DNA of 64,000 nucleotides from Chloroflexota bacterium (GTDB taxonomy: Bacteria > Chloroflexota > Dehalococcoidia > Tepidiformales > Tepidiformaceae), in the NCBI GenBank assembly GCA_016234445.1, contig JACRBT010000005.1:62001-126000 (forward strand). Direction: 5' to 3'. Below the pieces are notes generated by a model. It was not told the DNA's origin. It saw nothing but the letters and a program-made list of their open reading frames with translations, and did not search any database. The stretch's first letter is position 1; every line of letters begins with the position of its first letter. A program made the translations under genes and the position numbers. Of this stretch, positions 15,153 to 22,677 are shown piece after piece.

Positions 15153-16918
15153 CCACCTACCGCCAGCGCGCCGCCTCGGAGATCGCCACCGCCCACCCGG
15201 CGGAGAGCGTCGGGCCGATCATGCGCGGCCTCGTCCGCGATTCGGCCGCCACCCTTCAGCGAAGCCCGGACGACGCCCGGGCCCGGGCTGCCGCGGCCCG
15301 CGCCGACGCCATCGACCGCCTCGAGGAACTGCACGCCGGGGTCCGCGCCAACTTCGAACGCCGCGGCATCGGCTACCACCGCGCGGCCACCGCCGCCGAG
15401 GCAGTCGCCACCGTCATCGCCCTCCTCGGGGATGCGAAGCGCGTGGCGAAATCGAAGTCGATGGTGGGCGAAGAGGTCGGGCTCACCCATGGCCTCCGCG
15501 ACGCCGGCATCGACGTCCTCGAAACAGACATCGGCGAATACATCGTCGACGTGGAGGGACGCGGCCCCAGCCACATCACCGCCCCCGCCCTGCACCTGAA
15601 CCGCGCCCGGATCCGCGACCTCCTCGCCCGCGCGGGCGCCGACCTCGAGGACGACGACCCCGGGCGGCTTTCCCGCCACGTCCGCGACGTTGTCGGCGCC
15701 TACTTCCGGGATTGCGACGCCGGGATCACGGGCGCGAACGCGGTCGTCGCCTCCAGCGGCCGGGTGGTCATCGTCGAAAACGAAGGCAACGTCTCCCTCG
15801 GCGTCAGCCACCCCCGCCTCCACATCGTCATCACCGGGCTCGAAAAGGTCGTCGCCGACGAGGCCGGCGCCCTCGCCATCCTCGAAGTGCTCGCTCCGAG
15901 CGCCACCGCCCAGCCGTTGACCGCTTTCACCCACTTCCTCGCGGAACCCGCTCCCGGGCAGCAGCGCCACGTCATCTTCGTCGACAACGGCCGTTCCCGG
16001 GTGCTGCGCGACCGCCGCTTCCGGGAAGTCCTGAAGTGCATCCGCTGCGGCGCCTGCATGAATGCCTGCCCCGTCTACCGCGTCGCCGGGGGCCTCTCCT
16101 ACGGCTCGCCCTACATGGGCCCCATCGGCGCGGTCCTCTCGCCGCTGCTCTGGCGCGACGGCCGCTACGCCGACCTGCCTGGCGCGTCGAGCCTCTGCGG
16201 TCGTTGCACCGAGGTCTGCCCCGTCGGCATCCCGCTCCACCGGATGCTCCTCGACCTTCGCGCCGACGCCGTCAGCCGCGGTAAGTCCGGGAGCATCGGC
16301 GAGCGCGCCGCCTGGAAGGCCTGGGCTGCCGCCTTCTCCGGTGCGACTCGTGCCCGCGCGGTCACCGCCCTTGCCCGCATCGGCCTCCGAAACGGCGCCC
16401 GCCTCGTCCGGCCCCGCGGCGGCGGCGCCGACCCCAGGATGCTCCCCGAACCCGACGTCACCCGCGACCCGGCGATGTTCCAGCCGGTGGGCGCGGGCTA
16501 CCCGCCGTCCATTGCACTGGTCGAACCGCTCCTCGACACCCCGACGGCCGGCCTCGAAGAACTCTTCCGCGAGCGGGCGGCGTTGCTCGGCGTCGAAGTC
16601 GTGTCCGCCCTCGACGAGCGTCCTGGCGACCATCGTCTCCGCGCCGCGGCGGGTATCGCCTCGACCGGGAGTGTCCTCCTTCTCGGCGATGCCACCCCCC
16701 GCCGCCCGCTCCTGGCGGCGAAGCGCGTCGTCGTCGAACTCGACCCCGCGGACATCGTCCGTTACCCGTCGGCCCTCGCCGGGCGGCTGGGCGACCGCGA
16801 GGCCCTCGTCCTTACCGGCGCCAGCCGCACCGCCGACATCGAGAAGCAGATCGTCCGCGGCATCCACGGCGCCGAGGAGATGGTCGTCGTGCTCAGCTCC
16901 GCCTCAGGCGCCGGTTAG
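15149..16918 (+). CDS. LutB-LutC fusion: lactate utilisation iron-sulfur protein with C-terminal LUD domain
   Basis: A 589-residue protein with a GTG start inside the stop of lutA. Residues 1 to 280 are the LutB LUD domain (RVAKSKSMVGEEVGLTHGLRDAG, ETDIGEYIVD, GITGANAVVASSGRVVIVENEGN). Then come two ferredoxin-like cluster motifs, CIRCGACMNACPVYR near residue 297 and CGRCTEVCPVGIPLH near residue 350. After a linker, residues about 430 to 589 look like LutC: PLLDTPTAGLEELF and the end GASRTADIEKQIVRGIHGAEEM, the family signature for the LutC C-terminus. In most bacteria LutB and LutC are separate, so the fusion supplies the third subunit. It converges with the threonine dehydratase gene, overlapping by 15 nt. 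Confidence 0.9.
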   Translation: MTTYRQRAASEIATAHPAESVGPIMRGLVRDSAATLQRSPDDARARAAAARADAIDRLEELHAGVRANFERRGIGYHRAATAAEAVATVIALLGDAKRVAKSKSMVGEEVGLTHGLRDAGIDVLETDIGEYIVDVEGRGPSHITAPALHLNRARIRDLLARAGADLEDDDPGRLSRHVRDVVGAYFRDCDAGITGANAVVASSGRVVIVENEGNVSLGVSHPRLHIVITGLEKVVADEAGALAILEVLAPSATAQPLTAFTHFLAEPAPGQQRHVIFVDNGRSRVLRDRRFREVLKCIRCGACMNACPVYRVAGGLSYGSPYMGPIGAVLSPLLWRDGRYADLPGASSLCGRCTEVCPVGIPLHRMLLDLRADAVSRGKSGSIGERAAWKAWAAAFSGATRARAVTALARIGLRNGARLVRPRGGGADPRMLPEPDVTRDPAMFQPVGAGYPPSIALVEPLLDTPTAGLEELFRERAALLGVEVVSALDERPGDHRLRAAAGIASTGSVLLLGDATPRRPLLAAKRVVVELDPADIVRYPSALAGRLGDREALVLTGASRTADIEKQIVRGIHGAEEMVVVLSSASGAG

Positions 16919-17887
16919 GACCTCGCAAAGCACGTCCGGGTCCACGTTCCCGCCCGAGACGATCACCCCAACCCGCTTCCCCGCGAGGTCCCCGAGCTTC
17001 CCCGCCATCACCGCGGCCGCCGCCACCGCCCCCGTGGGCTCCACCAGCATCTTCATCCGCGTCACCATGAACCGCATCGCCTCGCGCACCTCCTCGTCGC
17101 TCACCACCACAACGCCGTCGAGCAGCGCCCGGCACTGGGCGAACGGCCGCACCCCGGGCTGCCGGGTCCGGATGCCGTCCGCGATCGTCGCAGGCGGGTC
17201 GATCATCACGCGTTCGCCCCGGGCCAGGCTGCGCACCCAGTCGTCCGCGCCCTCGGTTTCCACGCCGAACACCTTCGTTCCCGGGAGGAGGCCCTTGACC
17301 GCGGTCGCGCACCCCGACATCAGCCCGCCGCCACCCATCGGCGCGAGGAAGAAGTCGAGCGCGCCCACCTCCTCGACCAGTTCCAGCGCGGCGGTGCCCT
17401 GCCCCGCCATGATCAGCGGGTCGTCGTAGGCGGGCACCCAGTGGAGGTCGTGCGTCGTCGCGTACTCCTGGACGAACGTCTCCGGGTAGGTCTTTTCGCG
17501 GTCGTAGAGCACCACGGTGGCCCCGTACCCCCGCGTCGCGGCCAGCTTCGTCGCCGGCGCATCCGATGGCATCAGGATCGTGGCGGGCGCCCCCAGGAGC
17601 CGGCAGGCGAGGGCCACGCCCTGTGCATGGTTCCCGGACGACGTCGCCACGATCCCGCGGGCGCGCTCTTCCGGGGCCAGGCTAGCGATGTGGTTGTAGG
17701 CGCCCCGGAACTTGAAGGCCCCCACCCGCTGGTAGTTCTCGCACTTGAAGAACACCCGGGTACCGTCCCCCGCGAGCGCGTCGAACGTCCGCGAGGTCAT
17801 CACCGGCGTCCGGTTCGCCACGCCCCGGAGCCGTTCCGCCGCCGCCCGCACGTCGTCAAGGCCGATGGGCAGCCCCGCGTTTTCCAT
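16904..17887 (-). CDS. Threonine/serine ammonia-lyase (PLP fold type II)
   Basis: A 327-residue enzyme without an ACT domain, so it is of the short catabolic type rather than the feedback-controlled biosynthetic IlvA. The PLP lysine is Lys59 in KCENYQRVGAFKFRGAYN; the phosphate-binding glycine loop is PMGGGGLMSG near residue 183; SSGNHAQGVALAC near residue 82 binds the substrate carboxylate. It deaminates threonine or serine to 2-oxobutyrate or pyruvate; related enzymes act on hydroxyaspartate or racemise serine, which cannot be ruled out. It overlaps the end of the LutB-LutC gene by 15 nt on the opposite strand. Confidence 0.9.
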   Translation of the reverse strand: MENAGLPIGLDDVRAAAERLRGVANRTPVMTSRTFDALAGDGTRVFFKCENYQRVGAFKFRGAYNHIASLAPEERARGIVATSSGNHAQGVALACRLLGAPATILMPSDAPATKLAATRGYGATVVLYDREKTYPETFVQEYATTHDLHWVPAYDDPLIMAGQGTAALELVEEVGALDFFLAPMGGGGLMSGCATAVKGLLPGTKVFGVETEGADDWVRSLARGERVMIDPPATIADGIRTRQPGVRPFAQCRALLDGVVVVSDEEVREAMRFMVTRMKMLVEPTGAVAAAAVMAGKLGDLAGKRVGVIVSGGNVDPDVLCEVLTGA

Positions 17888-17936
17888 CGCAACATCCTAC
17901 CGCGCGCCGCAACGAAGGCAGTATCGGACGTCCGAT

Positions 17937-17966
17937 TTGATTCACACCGCCACTTCGAGCTATAGT
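17937..17966 (+). promoter_or_regulatory. Candidate sigma70-type promoter
   Basis: TTGATT at 17937 to 17942 and TATAGT at 17961 to 17966 are separated by 18 nt. This is among the best -35/-10 pairs visible in an otherwise GC-rich window. A transcript would start near 17973 and run to the terminator at 18112 to 18146. Confidence 0.5.
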
Positions 17967-17972
17967 CAGCAG

Positions 17973-18146
17973 CGAAGTTCGAGGAAAGGGCGCCGCCGCA
18001 CCGATGAATGTTGCAATGCTGTATGGGATGAGCGCCCGGCTGCGGTCCACCGCGCCTAATTCCTCCCCGGATTCTGTGCCCTTCGGTTGAGTTTGTGACA
18101 TAACTCTTGACAGCCGTGGGCACGACCGAACCGCCCACGGCTTTTT
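17973..18146 (+). ncRNA. Possible structured leader or small RNA upstream of the ABC exporter
   Basis: A stretch of about 170 nt between a promoter-like sequence and an intrinsic terminator has no convincing ORF. It can fold: GGGCGC near 17998 pairs with GCGCCC near 18030, and GAGGAA near 17991 pairs with TTCCTC near 18060. The 425-bp gap between the threonine dehydratase start and the ABC gene holds only this. It could be a small RNA, or an attenuator or riboswitch controlling the exporter. I do not recognise a known class; the core motifs of TPP, SAM, cobalamin, glycine, c-di-GMP and guanidine riboswitches were not seen. Confidence 0.4.
18112..18146 (+). terminator. Intrinsic terminator upstream of the ABC-2 operon
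   Basis: A perfect 10-bp stem AGCCGTGGGC / GCCCACGGCT at 18112 to 18121 and 18133 to 18142 with an 11-nt loop, followed at once by a run of five T ending at 18146. No gene on the + strand ends nearby, so it terminates a short upstream transcript. Confidence 0.85.
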
Positions 18147-18312
18147 CGTTCCCCAGACAACGACGACAGGAAACGAAGCGCCGCGGGCATCCCGCCGGCG
18201 CTTTGTCCGTTTCTGGACCGCCGCCACACCCCAGGGACCGAGGGAACCATTGACCGCAACACCCGAAAGCCTCCCGCCGCAACCCACCCACCAGACCAGA
18301 TCGGAGCCTCCC

Positions 18313-19200
18313 ATGACCGTCATCGCGCCCTCGCCAGCCACCCACCGCCTCGTCCCCGCCCGCCTCCACGGCCCCGCCCTCGACATCCGCGGCGTGACCA
18401 AGGTCTTCACCTCCGGCCCGGGCCTCGCCGGCCGCCTCCGGGGGAAGCGCGCGCCCTCGCGCCGGATCGTCGCGGTTGACGACGTCTCGTTCAGCGTCGA
18501 ACGCGGCGAGATTTTCGGCATTCTCGGCCCCAACGGCACGGGCAAGAGCACCCTCATCCGCCTCGTCTCCACCCTCCTCCACCCGGACACCGGAACCATC
18601 TCCGTCTTCGGCAAGGACGTGGTCACCGACGAAGCCGAGGTCAAGCGCCTCATCAACCGCGTTTCCGTCGACCCCTCGTTCTTCAAGAAGCTTTCGCCCA
18701 TGGAGAACCTGATGTACGGCGCCCGCATGTACGGCGTCGACCCGGCCTACGCCCGCCGGACTATCGTCGAGATCCTCGAACGTCTCGGCATCGAAGGGCG
18801 CTCGATCTGGTCGCCGATGGAGGACATGTCCCGGGGCATGCAGCAGAAGGTGGCAATCGCCCGCGCCTTCCTCTCGGCCCCCATCCTTCTCCTCCTCGAC
18901 GAGCCGACCACGGGCCTTGACCCCCACTCCCGTCGCGAAGTCCAGGCGTTCGTCCGCGAAATCCGCGACCTCCACGACGCCACCATCATCCTCTGCACCC
19001 ACGACATGAACGAAGCGGAAACGCTCTGCGACCGCATCGCCATCGTCGACCATGGCCGGATCGTCGCCCTCGACACCGCCGCCGCCCTCAAGGACCTTGT
19101 CCGCAGCGCCGAGCAGCCGGAGCCCACCCTGGAGGACGTCTTCCTCCAGCTCACCGGCCGCAGCATCGAAGAGGACATCAAGGAGGAGGAACTGAAGTGA
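18313..19200 (+). CDS. ABC-2 type exporter, ATP-binding protein
   Basis: A 295-residue ATPase from the ATG at 18313; a TTG at 18250 would add 21 residues. Walker A is GPNGTGKSTLIRL near residue 74; the signature is MSRGMQQKVAIARAF near residue 175 (SRGMQQK in place of LSGGQ); Walker B is LLLLDEPTTGLDP near residue 195; the switch His lies in CTHDMNEAE. The layout is that of DrrA/NodI-type ATPases of ABC-2 exporters, which pump drugs or polysaccharides. It overlaps the permease gene by 4 nt (GTGA). The region upstream holds an intrinsic terminator. Confidence 0.93.
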   Translation: MTVIAPSPATHRLVPARLHGPALDIRGVTKVFTSGPGLAGRLRGKRAPSRRIVAVDDVSFSVERGEIFGILGPNGTGKSTLIRLVSTLLHPDTGTISVFGKDVVTDEAEVKRLINRVSVDPSFFKKLSPMENLMYGARMYGVDPAYARRTIVEILERLGIEGRSIWSPMEDMSRGMQQKVAIARAFLSAPILLLLDEPTTGLDPHSRREVQAFVREIRDLHDATIILCTHDMNEAETLCDRIAIVDHGRIVALDTAAALKDLVRSAEQPEPTLEDVFLQLTGRSIEEDIKEEELK

Positions 19201-20039
19201 CTCTCGCCGCTCCCATCCATGAACTCCGCGCGTCGTACGCCTTCGTCGAACGCAACATCAACCTGACCAAGCGCTACTGGGGCTGGGAGGTCGTGTGGGT
19301 CCTCTACACGATCGCCAACTCCCTCGCCGTCGTCCTCATCGCCCAGAACGTGAACGCCGCCGTGGGCGCCACCGCCCTCAGCGACCTCCAGGTGGACCAG
19401 CTGGTGCTCTTCCTGGCCGTCGGCGCCATCGTCTGGCACTACCTCGCCGTCGTCTTCGAAACGGTCAGCGACATGATCAGCTGGGAGCGATGGGAGGGGA
19501 CCATCGAATACACCTTCATGGCCCCGGTCCGGCGATCGACCCACATGGTCGGCACCGCGCTCTTTTCGCTGGTCTATGGCTTCATCCACACGGCCGTGGT
19601 CCTCGTCGTCATCGTCGTCGTCTTCGACCTGAACATGGGCAACGCCGACTACCTGGCGGCCTCGCTCGTGCTCCTCGTCGGGAGCGTCAGCCTTATCGGG
19701 ATCGGGATCATGGGGGCGACGCTGCCGCTGCTCTACCCGGAACGCGGGATGCAGATGACCCACGTCATCCAGGCCACCCTCGTCCTTATCTCCGGCGTCT
19801 ATGCGGTCCCGAAGGAGATGCCCGAGCCCCTCGCGACGCTCTCGGTCATCAGCCCTGCGACCTACGTCATCCAGGGCATCCGCGACGCCCTCATCAACGG
19901 CGATTCTGTCGCCGACCTCTGGCCGACCATGCTCGGGCTGCTCGCCGCCGGGCTCGTCCTCATCCCTGTGGGCGTCCAGGTCTTCAGCTGGGGCGAACGC
20001 CACGCCAAGCGCACCGGCCGCCTCAAGCGAAGCGGCTGA
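19197..20039 (+). CDS. ABC-2 type exporter, permease
   Basis: A 280-residue membrane protein with a GTG start inside the stop of the ATPase gene. It has six hydrophobic segments (for example VWVLYTIANSLAVVLIA near residue 38, AIVWHYLAVVFETVSDM near residue 78, SLVYGFIHTAVVLVVIVVVF, and a last one LGLLAAGLVLIPVGVQVF) with the GTIEYTFMAPVRR loop typical of ABC-2 permeases between the second and third. It forms the channel for the ATPase encoded before it. The substrate is unknown. A palindromic repeat begins 7 nt after its stop. Confidence 0.92.
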   Translation: MTLAAPIHELRASYAFVERNINLTKRYWGWEVVWVLYTIANSLAVVLIAQNVNAAVGATALSDLQVDQLVLFLAVGAIVWHYLAVVFETVSDMISWERWEGTIEYTFMAPVRRSTHMVGTALFSLVYGFIHTAVVLVVIVVVFDLNMGNADYLAASLVLLVGSVSLIGIGIMGATLPLLYPERGMQMTHVIQATLVLISGVYAVPKEMPEPLATLSVISPATYVIQGIRDALINGDSVADLWPTMLGLLAAGLVLIPVGVQVFSWGERHAKRTGRLKRSG

Positions 20040-20045
20040 ATGTCT

Positions 20046-20096
20046 CCCTCCCCCTCTCCTCGCGCAGGCGAGGAGAGGGGGCCGGGGGGTGAGGGG
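20046..20096. repeat. CCCTCTCC-type palindromic intergenic repeat, copy 2
   Basis: CCCTCCCCCTCTCCTCGCG / CGAGGAGAGGGGGCC, then GGGGGGTGAGGGG. It fills the 60-nt gap between the convergent permease and hydrolase genes and could act as a bidirectional terminator or mRNA-stabilising hairpin. Confidence 0.88.
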
Positions 20097-20099
20097 TCG

Positions 20100-20933
20100 C
20101 TACCGGCTCAGCGCCGCCTGCGACTCCCGCAGCTTCCGCATCAGCGTCCGCGCCGTCACGACTCCATGCTCGAGGAAGTCCGCGAGCACAGCGTTGAACT
20201 CCGCCGGCGCCTCGTACTCCATCCCGTGGCCAACCCGGCTGAAGACGTGGAGGGTCGCGTTCCCGAGTCGCTGGAAGTCCGCGAGGTTCGCGGGAAGAAG
20301 CCCGTCGGCGGCCCCGGCCATCATCAGCGTTGGTGTCTTGATCTCGCCGAGACGGTCGCCTGCGCGGTAGTTCACGAGGTCTTCCCACGATTCTTCGAAG
20401 TGGCCCTCCGAGACCGAGAAGCCGCGGAGGACGTTGCGCCGCAGCAGGTCCGCGTCTGGCCGCCCGGCGAGGGCAACCGCCTCTTCCAGCCGGGTCGCGA
20501 GGTCACGCTCCCGCCAGAGCTTCCGCGCCCGCTCGCGCTCGGCTTCCATGCCCGGGTACTGGATGCCGTCGGCCGGCGCCGGCGCCACGAGCACCAGCCG
20601 GTCGAGCCGTTCGGGGTAGTTCAGCCCCAGTTCCATGCCGATGACACCGCCCATGCTGTGGCCGATGTAGGTGAACTTCCCCACGCCCAGGTGGTCCGCC
20701 ATCGCGGCGATGTCCGCCGCATACTGGCGGATGCTGTAGCCGCCTGCCGGGTGGGCGCTGTCGCCCGCCCCCCGGGCGTCCATGACGATGCAGCGGTAGC
20801 GGTCCTTGAAGGCCGGGACCACTTCGGCCCAGGCGTCGTGCGACCCCGTGTAGCCGTGGTGGAAGAGGAGCACCTCGCCCTCGCCCTGCTGGTCGTAGAA
20901 CAGTTCCGTCCCGTTGATTGGCGCTCGTGGCAT
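20100..20933 (-). CDS. Alpha/beta hydrolase
   Basis: A 277-residue hydrolase with the full fold: oxyanion segment HHGYTGSHDAW near residue 29, DARGAGDSAHP near residue 52, nucleophile elbow GHSMGG with Ser near residue 92, a cap region with many charged residues, and the acid and base in PTLMMAGAADGLL and RVGHGMEYE near residue 235. No signal peptide. Members include esterases, lactonases, epoxide hydrolases and C-C hydrolases; the substrate is not evident. It faces the ABC permease gene with a palindromic repeat between. Confidence 0.9.
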   Translation of the reverse strand: MPRAPINGTELFYDQQGEGEVLLFHHGYTGSHDAWAEVVPAFKDRYRCIVMDARGAGDSAHPAGGYSIRQYAADIAAMADHLGVGKFTYIGHSMGGVIGMELGLNYPERLDRLVLVAPAPADGIQYPGMEAERERARKLWRERDLATRLEEAVALAGRPDADLLRRNVLRGFSVSEGHFEESWEDLVNYRAGDRLGEIKTPTLMMAGAADGLLPANLADFQRLGNATLHVFSRVGHGMEYEAPAEFNAVLADFLEHGVVTARTLMRKLRESQAALSR

Positions 20934-21030
20934 CGTGCCGCCCCCGCGTGAAGTTCCCGCGATTCTACACGCCTTCGCCGCCCGTGGTTGCCGCGCGCCC
21001 GCCGATTCCTCCTCGTGCTACCATCCGCCC

Positions 21031-22029
21031 ATGCGCGTTTCCCCCTCCGTCCGTGCCATCCAGGTGCCCGATGAGAACCCCATGCACCCCGACTTCACCG
21101 ACATCTACCTCGTCGGGAACGGGCAGGTGCTCACCATCGACTCCGGCGAGGCGATGGACCGCTACCGCTGGATGATCCGCGGCTACCTCGCCGCCACCGA
21201 GCACGCCGAAGTCTCCCTCGCCGCCATCACCCACCACCACTCGGACCACAGCGGCAACCTCAAGTGGGCCCGCGACGTCCTCAAGGCCGACATCCTCGTC
21301 CCGCAGAACGGGGTCAAGCTCCTCAAGGGCCGCCTCCCAGCGACCGGTGTCCAGACCGTGCGCGAAGGCCAGGTGCTCGACCTCGGCGGCGGCGCCCGCC
21401 TCCAGGTGCTCGTCACCCCCGGCCACAGCGTCGACAGCGTCTGCTACTACCTGGAGGAAGAGGGCGTGCTCTTCACCGGCGACACGCTCCTCGGGAGCTC
21501 GACTACCACCGTCTGGGAGCTCGGTCCCTACCGCCGCACCCTCGCCCGGCTGCTGGAGCTGCCGAACCTCAAGGTCATCTGCCCCGGCCACGGCAAGCTC
21601 GTCAACGACCCCCGCGAACGCCTCCAGATGTACGTCAACCACCGCAACATGCGCGAGCAGCAGATCCTCGGCGTGCTTGAAGGCGGCGGCGCCTTCACCA
21701 GCTGGGACATCATGCTCCAGCTCTACCCGGACATCGACAAACGCCTCCGCCGCGCCGCCGACAACAACGTCCGCGCCCATCTCACCCAGCTCGCCAGCGA
21801 GGGCCGCCTGGCGCTCTACCCCGGCAAGCCCCGGAAGCAGAACCCGGCGAAGGTCGCCCGTGACGTCGAGCACGCGAAGCAGCGCGACGCCGTCATCCGC
21901 CAGGGCAAGAAGGAAGAGGCCGCGAAGCTCCGCGCCGAGGTCCGCGCCCAGGAAAACCCGCCCTCCGGCGAATGGATCGACCCGCCCCGCTACGAACTCA
22001 CCGGCACCGCGAAAGACGCGCTTCCCTAG
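21031..22029 (+). CDS. MBL-fold metallo-hydrolase
   Basis: A 332-residue protein from ATG 21031. It has the metal motif THHHSDHSGN near residue 68, a third His in TPGHSVDSVCYYL near residue 131, GDTLLGSS with the bridging Asp near residue 149, and CPGHGKLVNDPRERL near residue 184. The C-terminal third (a helical wing with QLYPDIDKRLRRAADNNVRAHL) resembles the LACTB2-like group that includes possible ribonucleases and thioester hydrolases. A charged tail rich in Lys, Arg and Glu follows. Cytoplasmic; the substrate is uncertain. Confidence 0.88.
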   Translation: MRVSPSVRAIQVPDENPMHPDFTDIYLVGNGQVLTIDSGEAMDRYRWMIRGYLAATEHAEVSLAAITHHHSDHSGNLKWARDVLKADILVPQNGVKLLKGRLPATGVQTVREGQVLDLGGGARLQVLVTPGHSVDSVCYYLEEEGVLFTGDTLLGSSTTTVWELGPYRRTLARLLELPNLKVICPGHGKLVNDPRERLQMYVNHRNMREQQILGVLEGGGAFTSWDIMLQLYPDIDKRLRRAADNNVRAHLTQLASEGRLALYPGKPRKQNPAKVARDVEHAKQRDAVIRQGKKEEAAKLRAEVRAQENPPSGEWIDPPRYELTGTAKDALP

Positions 22030-22072
22030 ACCCACCGCCTTACCCCGCCCACCACAAACCCGGAGCCAGCCC

Positions 22073-22564
22073 ATGCCCCGAATGAAGCCCGAAGACGTCG
22101 AGACCTTCCTCCAGCAGCCCATCGTCGGTGTCATCGCCACGTTGCGGCGCGACGGCATGCCCTACACCGTCCCCGTCTGGTGGCTCTGGAAGGACGGCGA
22201 AATCTGGATCACGGGGACGTACTCCCGCGTCTGGTGCAAGCAGTTGCTCCAGGACGGCCGCGCCTCGCTCTGCATCGAGTCCGGCGCCCCGCTCAGCGGC
22301 CACGTCGAATTCGACGGCATCTGCACCCCCTTCGAGCGCCCGGGCTTCGACATCTGGCCGATCTCTCGCCTCCTCGCCGAGAAGTACGTGGGTCGCGGCG
22401 ACCCCGCCAACGCCGAAGCAGTCGACAAGTTCTTCGCCAACATGCAAACCGAGCCCCGCCTCCTGTTTCGCCTCGCGCCTCAAGTCACGCGCGCTATCGA
22501 CATGCGCGTCTATCGCGGCAAACGCGCCGACCGCGAGTACCAGGAGGGGCAACGCGGCGAGTGA
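22073..22564 (+). CDS. PPOX-type split-barrel oxidoreductase
   Basis: A 163-residue protein with the motif VGVIATLRRDGMPYTVPVWWLW near residue 17 and WITGTYSRVWCKQLLQDGRASLCIE near residue 44, diagnostic of the pyridoxamine-phosphate-oxidase/F420-dependent split barrel. The last part ends RAIDMRVYRG, the terminal strand of the family. These proteins use FMN or F420 to reduce small molecules or bind heme or biliverdin. It is 43 nt after the MBL gene on the same strand. It is one of four proteins of this superfamily in the window (with 10818, 37250 and 60312). Confidence 0.88.
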   Translation: MPRMKPEDVETFLQQPIVGVIATLRRDGMPYTVPVWWLWKDGEIWITGTYSRVWCKQLLQDGRASLCIESGAPLSGHVEFDGICTPFERPGFDIWPISRLLAEKYVGRGDPANAEAVDKFFANMQTEPRLLFRLAPQVTRAIDMRVYRGKRADREYQEGQRGE

Positions 22565-22677
22565 CCCCGCCCCCGCGCGTTGACACCGGCCGCCCATCGC
22601 CTACGATCCCCCTACACCCTGAATTGAGGTCACGCCGGCCCCGCCGGGATCGTCCCCGGGCCGGCTAACGTTTACCC

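Noticed and set aside
14050-16284. A 744-residue plus-strand frame over lutA and lutBC
   Set aside because: It is a frame shadow of lutA/lutBC, rich in Ser, Arg and Pro and without domains.
14828-16867. A 679-residue minus-strand frame over the lut genes
   Set aside because: It is antisense to conserved iron-sulfur coding sequence and has no recognisable motif.
17888-18312. Known RNA classes (4.5S, 6S, tmRNA, RNase P) for the structured region
   Set aside because: The characteristic core sequences are not present; GAGGAAAG at 17991 recalls RNase P but the rest does not fit.
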